DNA of 46,836 nucleotides from JBBDKV01 sp040879165. Its GTDB lineage: Bacteria; Patescibacteriota; Microgenomatia; UBA1400; PJMF01. Location: assembly GCA_040879165.1 (NCBI GenBank), contig JBBDKV010000004.1:1-46836 (forward strand). The letters run 5' to 3'. The notes under the pieces are model-generated. The model had not been told where the DNA came from. It did not search any database and saw only the letters and a program-made list of their open reading frames with translations. The position numbers were made by a program, and so were the translations under genes. Positions 1 through 8,273 of the stretch are shown here, piece after piece (the first letter of the stretch is position 1; every line of letters begins with the position of its first letter).

Positions 1-6
1 ACCTCC
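1..6 (-). promoter_or_regulatory. Possible Shine-Dalgarno of a leftward gene outside the window
   Basis: Read on the minus strand these bases end in AGGAGGT, a near-perfect Shine-Dalgarno. A leftward gene could start just before base 1, but its coding part is not visible, so this is only a hint. Confidence 0.3.
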
Positions 7-29
7 TAGACGAGTATTTTACTCGCTAG
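6..29. repeat. Inverted repeat upstream of first gene
   Basis: CTAG-a-CGAGTA, a TTT loop, then TACTCG-CTAG: nearly perfect 10-bp arms with one bulged base. It lies between a possible leftward Shine-Dalgarno and the rightward gene starting at 67. It could be an operator or an RNA hairpin. There is no T-tract, so it is not a standard terminator. Confidence 0.4.
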
Positions 30-66
30 TGGTGCGTTTCGTTTGCGAACTGAGGCAACTACATAT

Positions 67-657
67 ATGCATCCACTTGAAGCCTTCGCTATTAACTCAT
101 GGAGCCGACTCAAAACTTGGTCTAATCATGCCAAAGGAAGAGCTCACATAGATGAGCTTTTTATTACAAGTTTTCTTGAAGGAATGTCTTATCTGTACAT
201 GAGCGGAGCTCAACTCTGGCTTACGATTGTGATACACGATACTGCAAAGAAAATTGATCAGGAAACAGCTCAGCTCCCTTTTGAAGTACTGTATTGGAGC
301 TTTGCTTGTCTACTCCTCAGCATGCAACTTGAGGCTGCAACACTAGAAAAAAAAGGCTATAGTGCCAGTTTGGCACCAACACTCTCATATATTGGTTCAG
401 GCAAAGCAAAAACAGCGGCAGGAATAGGTCAGATCGCCAACTTTGGCAAGTCACTTGCACCCTACGCCCTCTACAGCGCTGGTACCGCACTGACTGGAAA
501 TGGCGAACGGTTTAATTGGCTAGAAGCAGCCGCTGCCATAGGATATATTCAAGGAAGTTGGTATATTTTTTGGAATGGACTCATTTACCATGATATGGAT
601 AAATTTATCAAAGAGTTTGAAGATAAGATTGTTGCAAAATTGGGAAATCCAGATTAA
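67..657 (+). CDS. Hypothetical protein with hydrophobic segments
   Basis: A 196-residue protein if started at ATG 67, which has GAGG about 11 nt upstream; a TTG at 43 in the same frame is an alternative start. I do not recognise a family. Hydrophobic stretches occur around residues 42-58 and 75-90, and a Gly/Ala-rich region in the second half could be membrane-associated. The N-terminal 30 residues and the C-terminus (DKFIKEFEDKIVAKLG) are polar and charged. It is convergent with the amidase gene, with 24 nt between the stop codons. The coding call rests on the long open frame and the convergent arrangement. Confidence 0.55.
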   Translation: MHPLEAFAINSWSRLKTWSNHAKGRAHIDELFITSFLEGMSYLYMSGAQLWLTIVIHDTAKKIDQETAQLPFEVLYWSFACLLLSMQLEAATLEKKGYSASLAPTLSYIGSGKAKTAAGIGQIANFGKSLAPYALYSAGTALTGNGERFNWLEAAAAIGYIQGSWYIFWNGLIYHDMDKFIKEFEDKIVAKLGNPD

Positions 658-681
658 GTAGACTTTGCTCTAAAAAAAACT

Positions 682-1503
682 TTAGCCGCTTTCCAACAGT
701 CCCTCCCCTTCCAAAAAAGCAAGCACGCCGTCTGCCATCGCTCGTGCAGATATCTCTGGTGAGTCGATTAAAAATCGCTGATCACTTGGATTGGTCAGAA
801 ATCCAGTCTCAGCAATCACCGCCACCGTCATTGGATGGATGCTGTGTTCAAATCGCCACCAGGAAAAGGCATAGTAGCCGCGCATATTACGAGTAACGTT
901 TGGATCAAGCGGCAGCTGAGTCTGCAGTAAGTACTCTTGTTCGAGCAACTGTACGAGTTTTGCAGATTTTCCTGTCACATCTCGCCAGGGTCCAGCAAAC
1001 TTAAATCCAGAAACACTCTGATCTAAACTGCCGTCAGCATGGATCGCCACAAATACATCTGCCCAGTATTCTGGTGGCACTGTTGCGGGCAAGATATCCA
1101 CCATCACTCCCTGAGATTCGAGCATTGCAGCCATCTCAACGGCAATGGAGTAGTTGACCTCCCACTCACTCTTTCCTCCACCCTGTGCTCCAGTATTACC
1201 ACGCAAATTCTCCAGCTCGTCAGGAACTTCGTCATTTTTCCAGTGTCCCACTTGGATGCCCACTCGAGTAGGTACGTTGGGTCGCTCCCACTGGGCACCA
1301 AGCACTCGAGGATCAAAGGGAGGAATTTCTGTCAAATCTTCACCATACGGTGGCGCTCCCGACATCTCTTGATTAGGGAACACAATCACGCCAATGATGC
1401 TCGTTATTAAAACGAACCAAACAGCGACAATAGACCAAGCAACATATTTCATATTTTTTAGGGGAAGGTGAATTTTATCTGCAAAAGACTCGTCTAGCAA
1501 CAT
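682..1503 (-). CDS. Membrane-anchored N-acetylmuramoyl-L-alanine amidase (Amidase_3 type)
   Basis: Predicted zinc amidase that cleaves the bond between MurNAc and L-Ala in peptidoglycan, acting outside the membrane. The N-terminus has one membrane segment (after NMKYVAW, hydrophobic to IIGVIVF), followed by a Pro-rich linker. The catalytic domain shows the family order of metal ligands: GHW (first His), KSEWEVN (Glu), VAIHAD (second His) and AETGFLTNPSD (catalytic Glu). At 273 aa it has the size of a single-domain amidase plus anchor. ATG 1503 is preferred over TTG 1515; a third option is the Met directly before the membrane segment. No clear Shine-Dalgarno is seen. It is divergent from the 1548 gene, with 44 nt between starts. 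Confidence 0.85.
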   Translation of the reverse strand: MLLDESFADKIHLPLKNMKYVAWSIVAVWFVLITSIIGVIVFPNQEMSGAPPYGEDLTEIPPFDPRVLGAQWERPNVPTRVGIQVGHWKNDEVPDELENLRGNTGAQGGGKSEWEVNYSIAVEMAAMLESQGVMVDILPATVPPEYWADVFVAIHADGSLDQSVSGFKFAGPWRDVTGKSAKLVQLLEQEYLLQTQLPLDPNVTRNMRGYYAFSWWRFEHSIHPMTVAVIAETGFLTNPSDQRFLIDSPEISARAMADGVLAFLEGEGLLESG

Positions 1504-1530
1504 GATCTTAATCAATCAAAAAGCGTAGAA

Positions 1531-1539
1531 TGGTATAAT
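1531..1539 (+). promoter_or_regulatory. Extended -10 (TGG TATAAT), leaderless-type
   Basis: Perfect TATAAT at 1534-1539 with the TGn extension at 1531. The ATG at 1548 is 8 nt after the hexamer, so the expected transcript starts at or next to the start codon. GGAGAG sits just before the ATG but is too close for a good Shine-Dalgarno. No -35 is evident. Confidence 0.6.
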
Positions 1540-1547
1540 TGGAGAGT

Positions 1548-2234
1548 ATGAGAAGAATTTTTGATGCACTAAGCATTCAAACGCCAGCTTCAAAACGGGC
1601 TGAAGCCTCTGCAAAAAAAGCAAGGTTTTTAGCTGAAAATGACAAAATTGCAACCGAGTGTGAAACTCAGAATCGCGAACAATATAAAATTTTCTTGGAA
1701 CAATGTGAAGCACACCAAATGAAGCCACTCTCTCTAGAGGAGATATTGTCGCAGATTGGACATGAACATCTAGGCAATATGGTTTTTTTGCAGTGGCCAG
1801 GTACAGGGGAAACTATTCGAGTAAAAATTGAACAGGTGACTACCACATACCGAAACCCACCCGTCACCGAATATATGGCAGTCGGTGGCATACTCTCTAC
1901 AGGGATTGTGAGTATAGCGGCAACTAATCGAAGTCTTTGGGAATTAGCACCTGGAGAGGTAATGCTTGGCAAACGAAACTTTGTGCTTGATCCCACTGAA
2001 GCCCGGTTTACTGGGTATTATATGAACCATATCACAATCAATGCAGAACCAGTTGATATTTTTTCGCTAGAAGAAGCAATCCAAAACCGACACGTTGATT
2101 GGAGTGAAGTTGAGATGTATCAAGACACATATTATTCAAATGCTGAAGGTTTACTGGTTCCAAAAGGAGAGCATCCTCTCGTTGCTAAACGACTAGCAAA
2201 TATAACTCCATCTACTTCTCCCGTTGCACGATAA
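1548..2234 (+). CDS. Hypothetical soluble protein
   Basis: A 228-residue protein with no signal peptide or membrane segment and no family I recognise. The first ~65 residues are charged and helical (Lys/Glu/Ala-rich). The middle contains a beta-rich stretch (MVFLQWPGTGETIRVKIEQV, then ILSTGIVSIAATNRSLWEL), and the last third is acidic. ATG 1548 is chosen because a strong extended -10 lies immediately upstream; TTG 1539 overlaps that hexamer. The 3' end overlaps the convergent polyprenyl synthase gene by 23 nt. Confidence 0.6.
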   Translation: MRRIFDALSIQTPASKRAEASAKKARFLAENDKIATECETQNREQYKIFLEQCEAHQMKPLSLEEILSQIGHEHLGNMVFLQWPGTGETIRVKIEQVTTTYRNPPVTEYMAVGGILSTGIVSIAATNRSLWELAPGEVMLGKRNFVLDPTEARFTGYYMNHITINAEPVDIFSLEEAIQNRHVDWSEVEMYQDTYYSNAEGLLVPKGEHPLVAKRLANITPSTSPVAR

Positions 2235-3291
2235 AAGTTAAAACTTTTTTGAGAAACTGTTGCAACTCAGCTGAGTGGTGTAGCTGCTCAATGTGCGACT
2301 GCGTTGCCTGCTGCATCTCGCTCATGATTGCTCGCACTTGCTCTACGACACCACTGCTTTGCATACTCTTTTTTACCTGTGTGATGTCATGCTTTGAAGC
2401 ATCAGCTATACCAAATACTTTCTCTAGCATTGCATGGTCGCAATCTGACGAAGTGAAATATGCTGAATACAACAGTGTTTTCTTTCCCTCAGTTAAGTCA
2501 GAAGTGACTGACTTACCCAGTACCGTTTCATCTCCAAACAAGCCAAGGTAGTCGTCTTGCAGTTGATACAAAACACCCAACTGTTCGCCAATCTGACCCA
2601 ATTGAGCTTGTTGCTTTGCATCTAGCTCGGCCAAGACCGCGGCTAATTCCAGTGGCCAGCGACCTGTGTAACGACCAGTTTTTCCTGCATACATGGCTAA
2701 AACTTGATCTTGGGATGGAGTTGTTTTGAGGGAGGCTTGGCGCAAATCTTCGATTTGCGCCAGTCCCAACAGTGCCAATTCGTGCGCAGAAACAGCTTGA
2801 ATGCGCTGAGCCACCTCGGTCGAAATCGACAACTGACTAAGCATTTGTTGCGCCACAAAAAACAGAAAGTCTCCCGCACAAATTGCCGTACTTTGTCCAA
2901 CATGTGCTGGCTCATGTAAGTCATTTTCTCGAGAAAAATCTGCTATCTGAACATCAACGGTGGCTGCTCCCCTGCGCTCAGTTGCCCGATCCATAATGTC
3001 ATCATGAATCAGCAACGCCGTGCCGTATAGCTCCACAGCCGCAGCGGTTTGATAAGCGCTCTCTATGGTGTGTTGAGCCTTCACATCAGCAGAAGAAGTG
3101 CCCGTCAATAACTGATAACTTTGCACCAGTAGCGTACCGCGAAATAATTTTCCCTTGGTACTCATGCTTTTCAGCATTGGCAGGAGCGTGTGATCAATAG
3201 GAAAACGCGACTCTGCTACCCATGCATCCAAAGTTTCATCGAGTATGGCAACAAGTCGCTGTCTAATTTTTTCTGAATGTTCATCAAACAT
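2212..3291 (-). CDS. Polyprenyl (isoprenyl) diphosphate synthase
   Basis: Trans-isoprenyl diphosphate synthase that condenses isopentenyl diphosphate onto an allylic diphosphate. The first aspartate-rich motif is HDDIMDRATERRG (DDxxD) and the second is QLQDDYLGLFGDE, a DDxxG variant of the usual DDxxD, followed by DLTEGKKTLL, typical of the family. The KGKLFRGTL segment near the N-terminus matches the diphosphate-binding K/R region. Length (359 aa) is normal. ATG 3291 is preferred over TTG 3300. It lies 24 nt after the response regulator and is probably co-transcribed. Product chain length cannot be told from sequence by eye. Confidence 0.85.
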   Translation of the reverse strand: MFDEHSEKIRQRLVAILDETLDAWVAESRFPIDHTLLPMLKSMSTKGKLFRGTLLVQSYQLLTGTSSADVKAQHTIESAYQTAAAVELYGTALLIHDDIMDRATERRGAATVDVQIADFSRENDLHEPAHVGQSTAICAGDFLFFVAQQMLSQLSISTEVAQRIQAVSAHELALLGLAQIEDLRQASLKTTPSQDQVLAMYAGKTGRYTGRWPLELAAVLAELDAKQQAQLGQIGEQLGVLYQLQDDYLGLFGDETVLGKSVTSDLTEGKKTLLYSAYFTSSDCDHAMLEKVFGIADASKHDITQVKKSMQSSGVVEQVRAIMSEMQQATQSHIEQLHHSAELQQFLKKVLTFIVQREK

Positions 3292-3315
3292 ACCGCTCAA
3301 TACTGAAAATTATGC

Positions 3316-3678
3316 TTACTTCTTTAGCAATTTCTCAATTGCAACTTCTATTTCTGGAATGCTTGTATTGGCTTTGACAAAACATTCCTGAGCGCCATAA
3401 TCGAGCGCTGCCTGACGCTGATCATCTAAATTGGTTAATATCACCACTGGAATTTGGGAAATTTGAGAGTTATTCTTTAAATCTTGCAGAAAATCAAAGC
3501 CATTCTTACCTCCTGGGAGCATAATATCGAGCAAGATTAGATCTGGCTTTGAATGGATCGCTTGCGTCAAACCCTGTTGGGCTGAAGTGGCAACTTCAAC
3601 AGAATACTCTTCTGAAAAACTTTCTGCATACGCCTGAGCTGTGGCTTCATCATCCTCGATCAGTAGAATTTTTCTCAT
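3316..3678 (-). CDS. Single-domain response regulator (receiver domain)
   Basis: A CheY-like receiver of 120 aa with no output domain. It shows the acidic pair in LLIEDDEA, the phospho-acceptor Asp in LILLDIMLPGG, the switch Thr in ILTNLD and the conserved Lys in CFVKAN. ATG 3678 starts the classical MRKILLIEDD; the longer frame upstream is not receiver-like. No histidine kinase is adjacent, so the partner is elsewhere. It precedes the polyprenyl synthase on the same strand. Confidence 0.88.
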   Translation of the reverse strand: MRKILLIEDDEATAQAYAESFSEEYSVEVATSAQQGLTQAIHSKPDLILLDIMLPGGKNGFDFLQDLKNNSQISQIPVVILTNLDDQRQAALDYGAQECFVKANTSIPEIEVAIEKLLKK

Positions 3679-3756
3679 ACCAAACCCGGAACACTTTATA
3701 AAAAGTAGCGAACTTGCTGAAGCATAGCACAAAAATCGGAAAAAAACGATGTGAAG

Positions 3757-3972
3757 CTATTTAGCTGACTGCGACTGCTCCTCAGGTATAATCAACCAAC
3801 AAATAAAGTAGGCAATGACAGCTGGAAATATACCTGGAATGAGCAAAATCACCCAAGCGACGCGCACTAACGTAACATCAATATCAAAATAGTTAGCAAT
3901 AGCCGCGGCCACCCCAGCAATCTTTCTATCTTGTTTAGGAAGCATTAGTTTTTTGATTTTTTTATTTGGCAT
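3757..3972 (-). CDS. PspC-domain small membrane protein
   Basis: A 71-residue protein matching the PspC family: a short basic N-terminus, the signature RKIAGVAAAIANYFDIDVTL, then a hydrophobic segment (VRVAWVILLIPGIFPAVIAYF) ending in CWLIIPEE. PspC domains are membrane-embedded and often linked to envelope stress. ATG 3972 follows a TATATA/TATAAA hexamer by about 9 nt. It lies 29 nt downstream of the cysS stop on the same strand. Confidence 0.85.
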   Translation of the reverse strand: MPNKKIKKLMLPKQDRKIAGVAAAIANYFDIDVTLVRVAWVILLIPGIFPAVIAYFICWLIIPEEQSQSAK

Positions 3973-4001
3973 AACAACCTTTATATACTTTTGTGTACTT
4001 G

Positions 4002-5488
4002 TTACTGGATTTTTCTTACCTCTTGCAATCCTTCGGAAGAATCTTGCAGCTCATATCCCAGAGCCAGCACTTTTTCCCTAATCGCATCTGCGCTCACCCA
4101 AGCTTTGGTTTCTCGGGCTTTTTGACGCTGTTTAAGCAGTTGGCGCACTTGAGCAGGGAGTTGTTTATCTGTCGCGGGCAACCAGGGTTGATCTTGGTGC
4201 AACTTGATCTGAGCTAGATGTTGCTCAGCTGTTTGCAAGCCCAACTGTAAGATTTCGTCAAAATTAATCAAGAGGTCATACTTGTCGGGACCCGGAATGT
4301 TAGATTTGGCCACTTCCCAAAGAATAGTAATCGCCTCAGGTGTAGCCAAATCATTGGCAAGGGCAGCAAAAAATGCCTCACGATACCAGTCCACTTTGGC
4401 AAGTTTTTCAGGAGAAAGCATCGTTCTGTCCTGCTCCGCTTTGAACTGAGTGATTGCCTCCAATAATTTGCGATAACGCTTCTGCATGCCCTCAAGTGAC
4501 TCCCAAGTAAAATTCATCTCAGAGCGATAGTGAGAGGTCAGAAAAAGGAGGCGGAGTGGGGGGGNNNNNNNNNNCCCCCCCCCCCCCCCCCCCCCCCCCC
4601 CGCCACAATGTCATCGATGGTGAAATAATTCTCCAACGACTTACTCATCTTCTCACCTTCAATTCTCAGAAAATTATGATGCACCCAATGCTTCACGAAC
4701 GGATGCTTACCCGTTGCAGCTTCAGACTGAGCAATTTCATTGGTATGGTGCACTGGAATATGATCAATACCACCAGTATGAATGTCAAACTGCTCTCCAA
4801 GATATGCGACTGCCATAGCACTACACTCAATGTGCCACCCTGGAAAACTACGCTCATGCCACGGGCTTGGCCAGACCATTGCTCGATTCTCATCAGGACG
4901 CTCAAATTTCCACAAAGCAAAGTCGCTCGGATTGCGTTTACCAACTACCTGCTCTACCCGAGATCCCGCTTGCTGCTCTTCTAAATTCAGACGAGCCAAT
5001 TCGCCATAACTGTCAAATTTACTGGTATCAAAATAGACTCCGTCGTTCTCAACAGCATACGCAAAACCTTTTTTCTCAAGCGCTACTACCATTGCCAACT
5101 GCTGCTCAATATGCTCAGTTGCCCGACAACTAACATCAGGTCGAGCGTTGCCCATCAAGTCCATACTCTTCCAAAAATATTCCTCAAACTCCCGAGCAAT
5201 TTCCCAAACAGTCTTACCATACTTCTTGGCACCCTTTTCCAATTTGTCCTCGCCCGTATCTTCATCTGAAGTGAGATGACCCACATCGGTGACGTTCTGA
5301 ACATGCTTCACTTGATTGCCTTGCTGACGCAAAACGCGCACCAACACGTCATCCAACGTATATTTTCTCAAATGCCCCAGATGAGTGTAGTCGTATACAG
5401 TCAGCCCACAAGCATACAAACCCACCTGACCTGAAGTCAAAGGCTCAAATTCTTCTACTGTGCGAGAAAGGGTATTATATAATTTCAC
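4002..5488 (-). CDS. cysS: Cysteinyl-tRNA synthetase, interrupted by an assembly gap
   Basis: Class I aminoacyl-tRNA synthetase charging tRNA-Cys. The N-terminal part has the zinc Cys (YACGLTVYDYTHLGH, residues 25-39) with the HIGH-like HLGH, then HIECSAMA, the HHTNEIAQSEA zinc ligands and KMSKSLENYF (KMSKS). The C-terminal part resumes after the gap as LRLLFLTSHYRSEMNFTWESL and runs through the anticodon-binding domain to the stop. The two halves are one gene: family alignment needs only about 6-8 codons (a KGFDPL-like stretch) where the assembly has poly-C, 10 N and poly-G. GTG 5488 gives the family start (KLYNTLSRTVEEFEPL). The SIMPL gene ends just upstream. Confidence 0.9.
4558..4601. other. 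Scaffold gap (10 N) flanked by poly-G and poly-C
   Basis: Seven G (4558-4564), ten N (4565-4574) and 27 C (4575-4601). Each contig end therefore finishes in G when read outward toward the gap. This is the known signature of no-signal cycles in two-colour Illumina chemistry, here fixed into the contig ends and joined by a default-length gap. It lies inside a conserved stretch of cysS. Confidence 0.9.
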
Positions 5489-5511
5489 TCTCGTATTGTA
5501 ACAGACGGCAA

Positions 5512-6225
5512 TCAACGCATCTCAAAAACCACTGTCACCGTAGTGCCCACCGTGCTTGTACCAGGAGCTAAGTCATACCCACCTCCCAAGCCATCCATTC
5601 TTTCCGACATTAGAAAATTACCGCCTGAAACAGCGCCTTCACTAATACTCAGAACTCGAGTTATTCGGTGACCTTGATCATCTGCTATCAGATCAGCTTT
5701 CTCGCGAGCGTTTGCCACTGCAGCAGTAAGCAATCGAGTTTGTGCTTCACTCGAATCATCAATGCGGAAATTTGGTCCTGAAATATCAGTCAACTCTGCC
5801 TCGCCAAGTAAGTTCATCAATTCATTGGCTCTATTGATATCTCTCAAAGTAACAACGATATTGTTACTAGCTCGCCATTGACCGCGCTCAACCGTGAGAT
5901 CATCTTCGCTCGGAAACGTTTCCTGATACACGCTAACATTCTGCGTCTGAATATCACCCTCTGGAATACCAAAATCTTCCAAGGCAGTCTTAAGGCTATC
6001 CATCTCAGCATTCACTTCTGAAATAGCGGTCTGCCGATCATCATTAGTCGCCCAAAGACCAGCATTAAAAGACGCAATTTGATTGGCTACTTGAGATTCT
6101 GCCTCGCCCGACACCGTAATTGTTTGTGGAGGTCGCACCACCATTGATCCCCAATGCATCATTGGCAAAACAATTAAAATTGCTAAAATAACTAAAATGA
6201 ATACTGCCCAAGATATAGATTTCAT
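5512..6225 (-). CDS. SIMPL-domain (DUF541) membrane-anchored protein
   Basis: A 237-residue SIMPL-family protein. An N-terminal anchor (SISWAVFILVILAILIVLPMM) is followed by the typical opening ITVSGEAESQV and the family pattern of paired beta-alpha units, including DIQTQNVSVY, NNIVVTLRDINRANELM and AVANAREKADLIA. It probably lies outside the membrane. Function is poorly known; relatives are linked to oxidative-stress or signalling phenotypes. ATG 6225 is chosen because AAGGAGAG lies 8-15 nt upstream. It ends 23 nt before the cysS start, suggesting co-transcription. Confidence 0.85.
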   Translation of the reverse strand: MKSISWAVFILVILAILIVLPMMHWGSMVVRPPQTITVSGEAESQVANQIASFNAGLWATNDDRQTAISEVNAEMDSLKTALEDFGIPEGDIQTQNVSVYQETFPSEDDLTVERGQWRASNNIVVTLRDINRANELMNLLGEAELTDISGPNFRIDDSSEAQTRLLTAAVANAREKADLIADDQGHRITRVLSISEGAVSGGNFLMSERMDGLGGGYDLAPGTSTVGTTVTVVFEMR

Positions 6226-6296
6226 AACCAGACTCTCCTTTAGCATTAGTTTACTACTGTCACAACAACTTGTAAATAAATCAGATTATAGTTATA

Positions 6297-6302
6297 TATA
6301 AT
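6297..6302 (+). promoter_or_regulatory. -10 TATAAT, leaderless-type
   Basis: Perfect TATAAT only 4 nt before the ATG of the sigma-factor gene (6307). Transcription starting about 7 nt after the hexamer would leave no 5' UTR. The surrounding sequence is very A/T-rich and no 17-bp-spaced -35 is seen. Confidence 0.6.
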
Positions 6303-6306
6303 ACCT

Positions 6307-7113
6307 ATGCCCCGATCTACTGAACAAGCAAAACCCCTTTTTCCAGCAGAACTATTCCAAGATCAAGCAGGCATTCCTGACATCGAAGATCTGAGGGATT
6401 TGTTGGTTGAGCATTATGAGGTTGAGCATTATGGACTCGTAGTCTCCATAGCACTCAATTACATCTCACCTAGAATCCAAATTCTAGATTTAATTCAAGA
6501 GGGATATGAGGGAGTGCTAGAAGCAAAAAAGCGCTTTAAACCAGAGTTTAAAACACAATTTAGTACATACGCTACATATTGGATTGAGTGCTACATGATG
6601 AAGGCAATTCGTGAGACCCATATCATTGTTTCCTCAGAGTACACGTACCTTCTCTTAAAAAAAATTCAAGATTATCGAGCAAACTGTACCGAGGAACCTT
6701 CTCTATCAGAAATTGCCGAGGCACTTGAAAAAAGCGAAACAGTTATCGAAAATGCCTTGCGACGAATGAGACACGTCATCTCGGTAGATAGCATCACTGA
6801 CCAGCACCCCAACTTAGATGATCGACTTTTCATTCAACCGAGTGAACATCACGAGTTTGGCGATCCACAAGAGCTCTGGTTGAAAAAAGAAAAAGTAGAA
6901 ACCTGGCAACAATTTCTAGAGGAGACTGTTTCTGCTCGAGAAGAAAAGGTCATAAAAGCACTACATGGTCAAGGTGAACATACGATGACCAAAAAGGAAT
7001 TAGCAGAAAAATATGGATGCTCCGTGAGCAACATCACCAAAATTTATTCAAGTGGCTTGAAAAAGTTGTGGATGAAATTGCGGGCTACTGGTCAAAATGC
7101 TGTAGAGGACTGA
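6307..7113 (+). CDS. Sigma-70-family RNA polymerase sigma factor
   Basis: A 268-residue sigma-70-like protein. Region 2 (about residues 35-105) contains ILDLIQEGYEGVLEAKKRF and FSTYATYWIECYMMKAIRE, matching the core-binding and -10-recognition helices. Region 3 (about 115-160) has a PSLSEIAEALEKS helix-turn-helix. Region 4 (about 205-260) has KKELAEKYGCSVSNITKIY, a -35-type helix-turn-helix. There is no region 1.1, and the size suggests an alternative factor rather than the main one. It is isolated, with its own promoter, and convergent with the 7136 gene. Confidence 0.85.
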   Translation: MPRSTEQAKPLFPAELFQDQAGIPDIEDLRDLLVEHYEVEHYGLVVSIALNYISPRIQILDLIQEGYEGVLEAKKRFKPEFKTQFSTYATYWIECYMMKAIRETHIIVSSEYTYLLLKKIQDYRANCTEEPSLSEIAEALEKSETVIENALRRMRHVISVDSITDQHPNLDDRLFIQPSEHHEFGDPQELWLKKEKVETWQQFLEETVSAREEKVIKALHGQGEHTMTKKELAEKYGCSVSNITKIYSSGLKKLWMKLRATGQNAVED

Positions 7114-7135
7114 GCTGAACACTCAAAACTAAACA

Positions 7136-7777
7136 CTAATTCGCGCTCATCGTGCTATTAAAGCTCTGTCGTTGTTGCTGAACCATGTGGCTGGCTTGCT
7201 GCTTCTTTGATTTACTTCCCAACCCTTCAGCTCCATCTTTTTTTCCTTGCGGAACTGCGAACTGTTGTTCAGTCGCTTCTGCTGCTGCTCTCTGCTGTTG
7301 TTCCTCTTCATCCTGTTGTCGCTTCTGCATTTCAGCTTCAAATCGCTGCTTGGCGTACGCTTGTTGCTCTTGATCCAAAGCCTGATACCGTTGCCAAACA
7401 ACCTTTTTTTTCTCTGCTTCCTCTGGCGTTTCAGTCGTTACTCCAAGCCACTGCAGCCACTCAGGCAGACCAATGGCCTGGCCTACATCTTTGACAACTT
7501 GTTCAACTGGTTTAATCAAAATACCATCAACGATATCTTCAGAGGCGCTCTCGTTCTGCTCAGCCTCACTCGAGCCACTCAAATCATTGAGATTGGTGGG
7601 TACATTTTGAGCAGCCGAGGCGGTTGTGCTGGCAGATGCTCCCTGTTGAGACAACGCCTTTTGTGACACTGCTTGCTGCATTGCTTGTTCATCAAGGTGC
7701 TCAGAGCCAAAGCCCATGCCAGGATTAAAGCCCCCACCAGGACGAGGACGAGCGCTAGAGGAAGGTTTGGCAGGCAT
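7136..7777 (-). CDS. Hypothetical Gln/Ala-rich protein
   Basis: 213 residues with no recognised family. It starts with a Pro/Gly-rich segment (MPAKPSSSARPRPGGG) and continues with a Gln/Ser/Ala-rich linker. A compact middle (VKDVGQAIGLPEWLQWLGV, about residues 95-113) is followed by a strongly charged, Gln-rich helix and a basic tail. No membrane segment is present. It follows the 7804 gene by 26 nt on the same strand, so the two are probably one unit. The composition suggests a largely disordered or coiled-coil protein. Confidence 0.6.
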   Translation of the reverse strand: MPAKPSSSARPRPGGGFNPGMGFGSEHLDEQAMQQAVSQKALSQQGASASTTASAAQNVPTNLNDLSGSSEAEQNESASEDIVDGILIKPVEQVVKDVGQAIGLPEWLQWLGVTTETPEEAEKKKVVWQRYQALDQEQQAYAKQRFEAEMQKRQQDEEEQQQRAAAEATEQQFAVPQGKKDGAEGLGSKSKKQQASHMVQQQRQSFNSTMSAN

Positions 7778-7803
7778 AGTTGTTAAAATTAGGTTGGTGG
7801 TTG

Positions 7804-8187
7804 CTACTTGATGTCATCAATCTTAGTTTGACCAACTTGGTGAATTTCAAATCCGTCATTGTCACTTTTGGTCTGCTGATCTGCCTCGACTTCCATATCT
7901 CGAGCCGCCACTCCAGCCTGATATTGAGGTGTGTCTTTGATACCTTCCATTTTGACTCGATGCTCAGCAATCATTTTCTGATCTTCAGCTTCTGCTGCCT
8001 GCTGTTGTCGAGCAATTTCTTCAGGGTCAGGAGTTGGCTCAACCGGCGCAGTTCCCGCAGCCTCTTTACTCGCCTTGGTTTCCGCAAGCAAGGCTTCAAG
8101 CTCAGCTAGCGGATCTTTATTTTGACCGTCACTATTTTGATCGTCACTAGTAGATTGAGATGGTGTGTTTGTAGTATCATCTGTCAT
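7804..8187 (-). CDS. Hypothetical acidic, probably disordered protein
   Basis: 127 residues, rich in Asp, Glu, Gln, Thr and Ala, with no membrane segment and no recognised family. The N-terminal third is a Ser/Thr/Asp/Asn-rich low-complexity tract. Helix-prone segments follow (LAELEALLAETKASKEAAG and EEIARQQQAAEAEDQKMIAE). It shares strand and composition with the downstream 7136 gene, which suggests a functional pair. Confidence 0.55.
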   Translation of the reverse strand: MTDDTTNTPSQSTSDDQNSDGQNKDPLAELEALLAETKASKEAAGTAPVEPTPDPEEIARQQQAAEAEDQKMIAEHRVKMEGIKDTPQYQAGVAARDMEVEADQQTKSDNDGFEIHQVGQTKIDDIK

Positions 8188-8273
8188 ATCCTCTTAGCCT
8201 ACTGGTAAACGATCAGAAAATCAACCAATTTGTCTGATCACAACACCCTTTACTCCAAAAAAACCACCGCATC

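Noticed and set aside
2235..2260. A/T-rich inverted repeat AAAGTT/AACTTT between convergent genes as a bidirectional terminator
   Set aside because: The stem is short, all A/T except one pair, and inside the end of the polyprenyl synthase gene.
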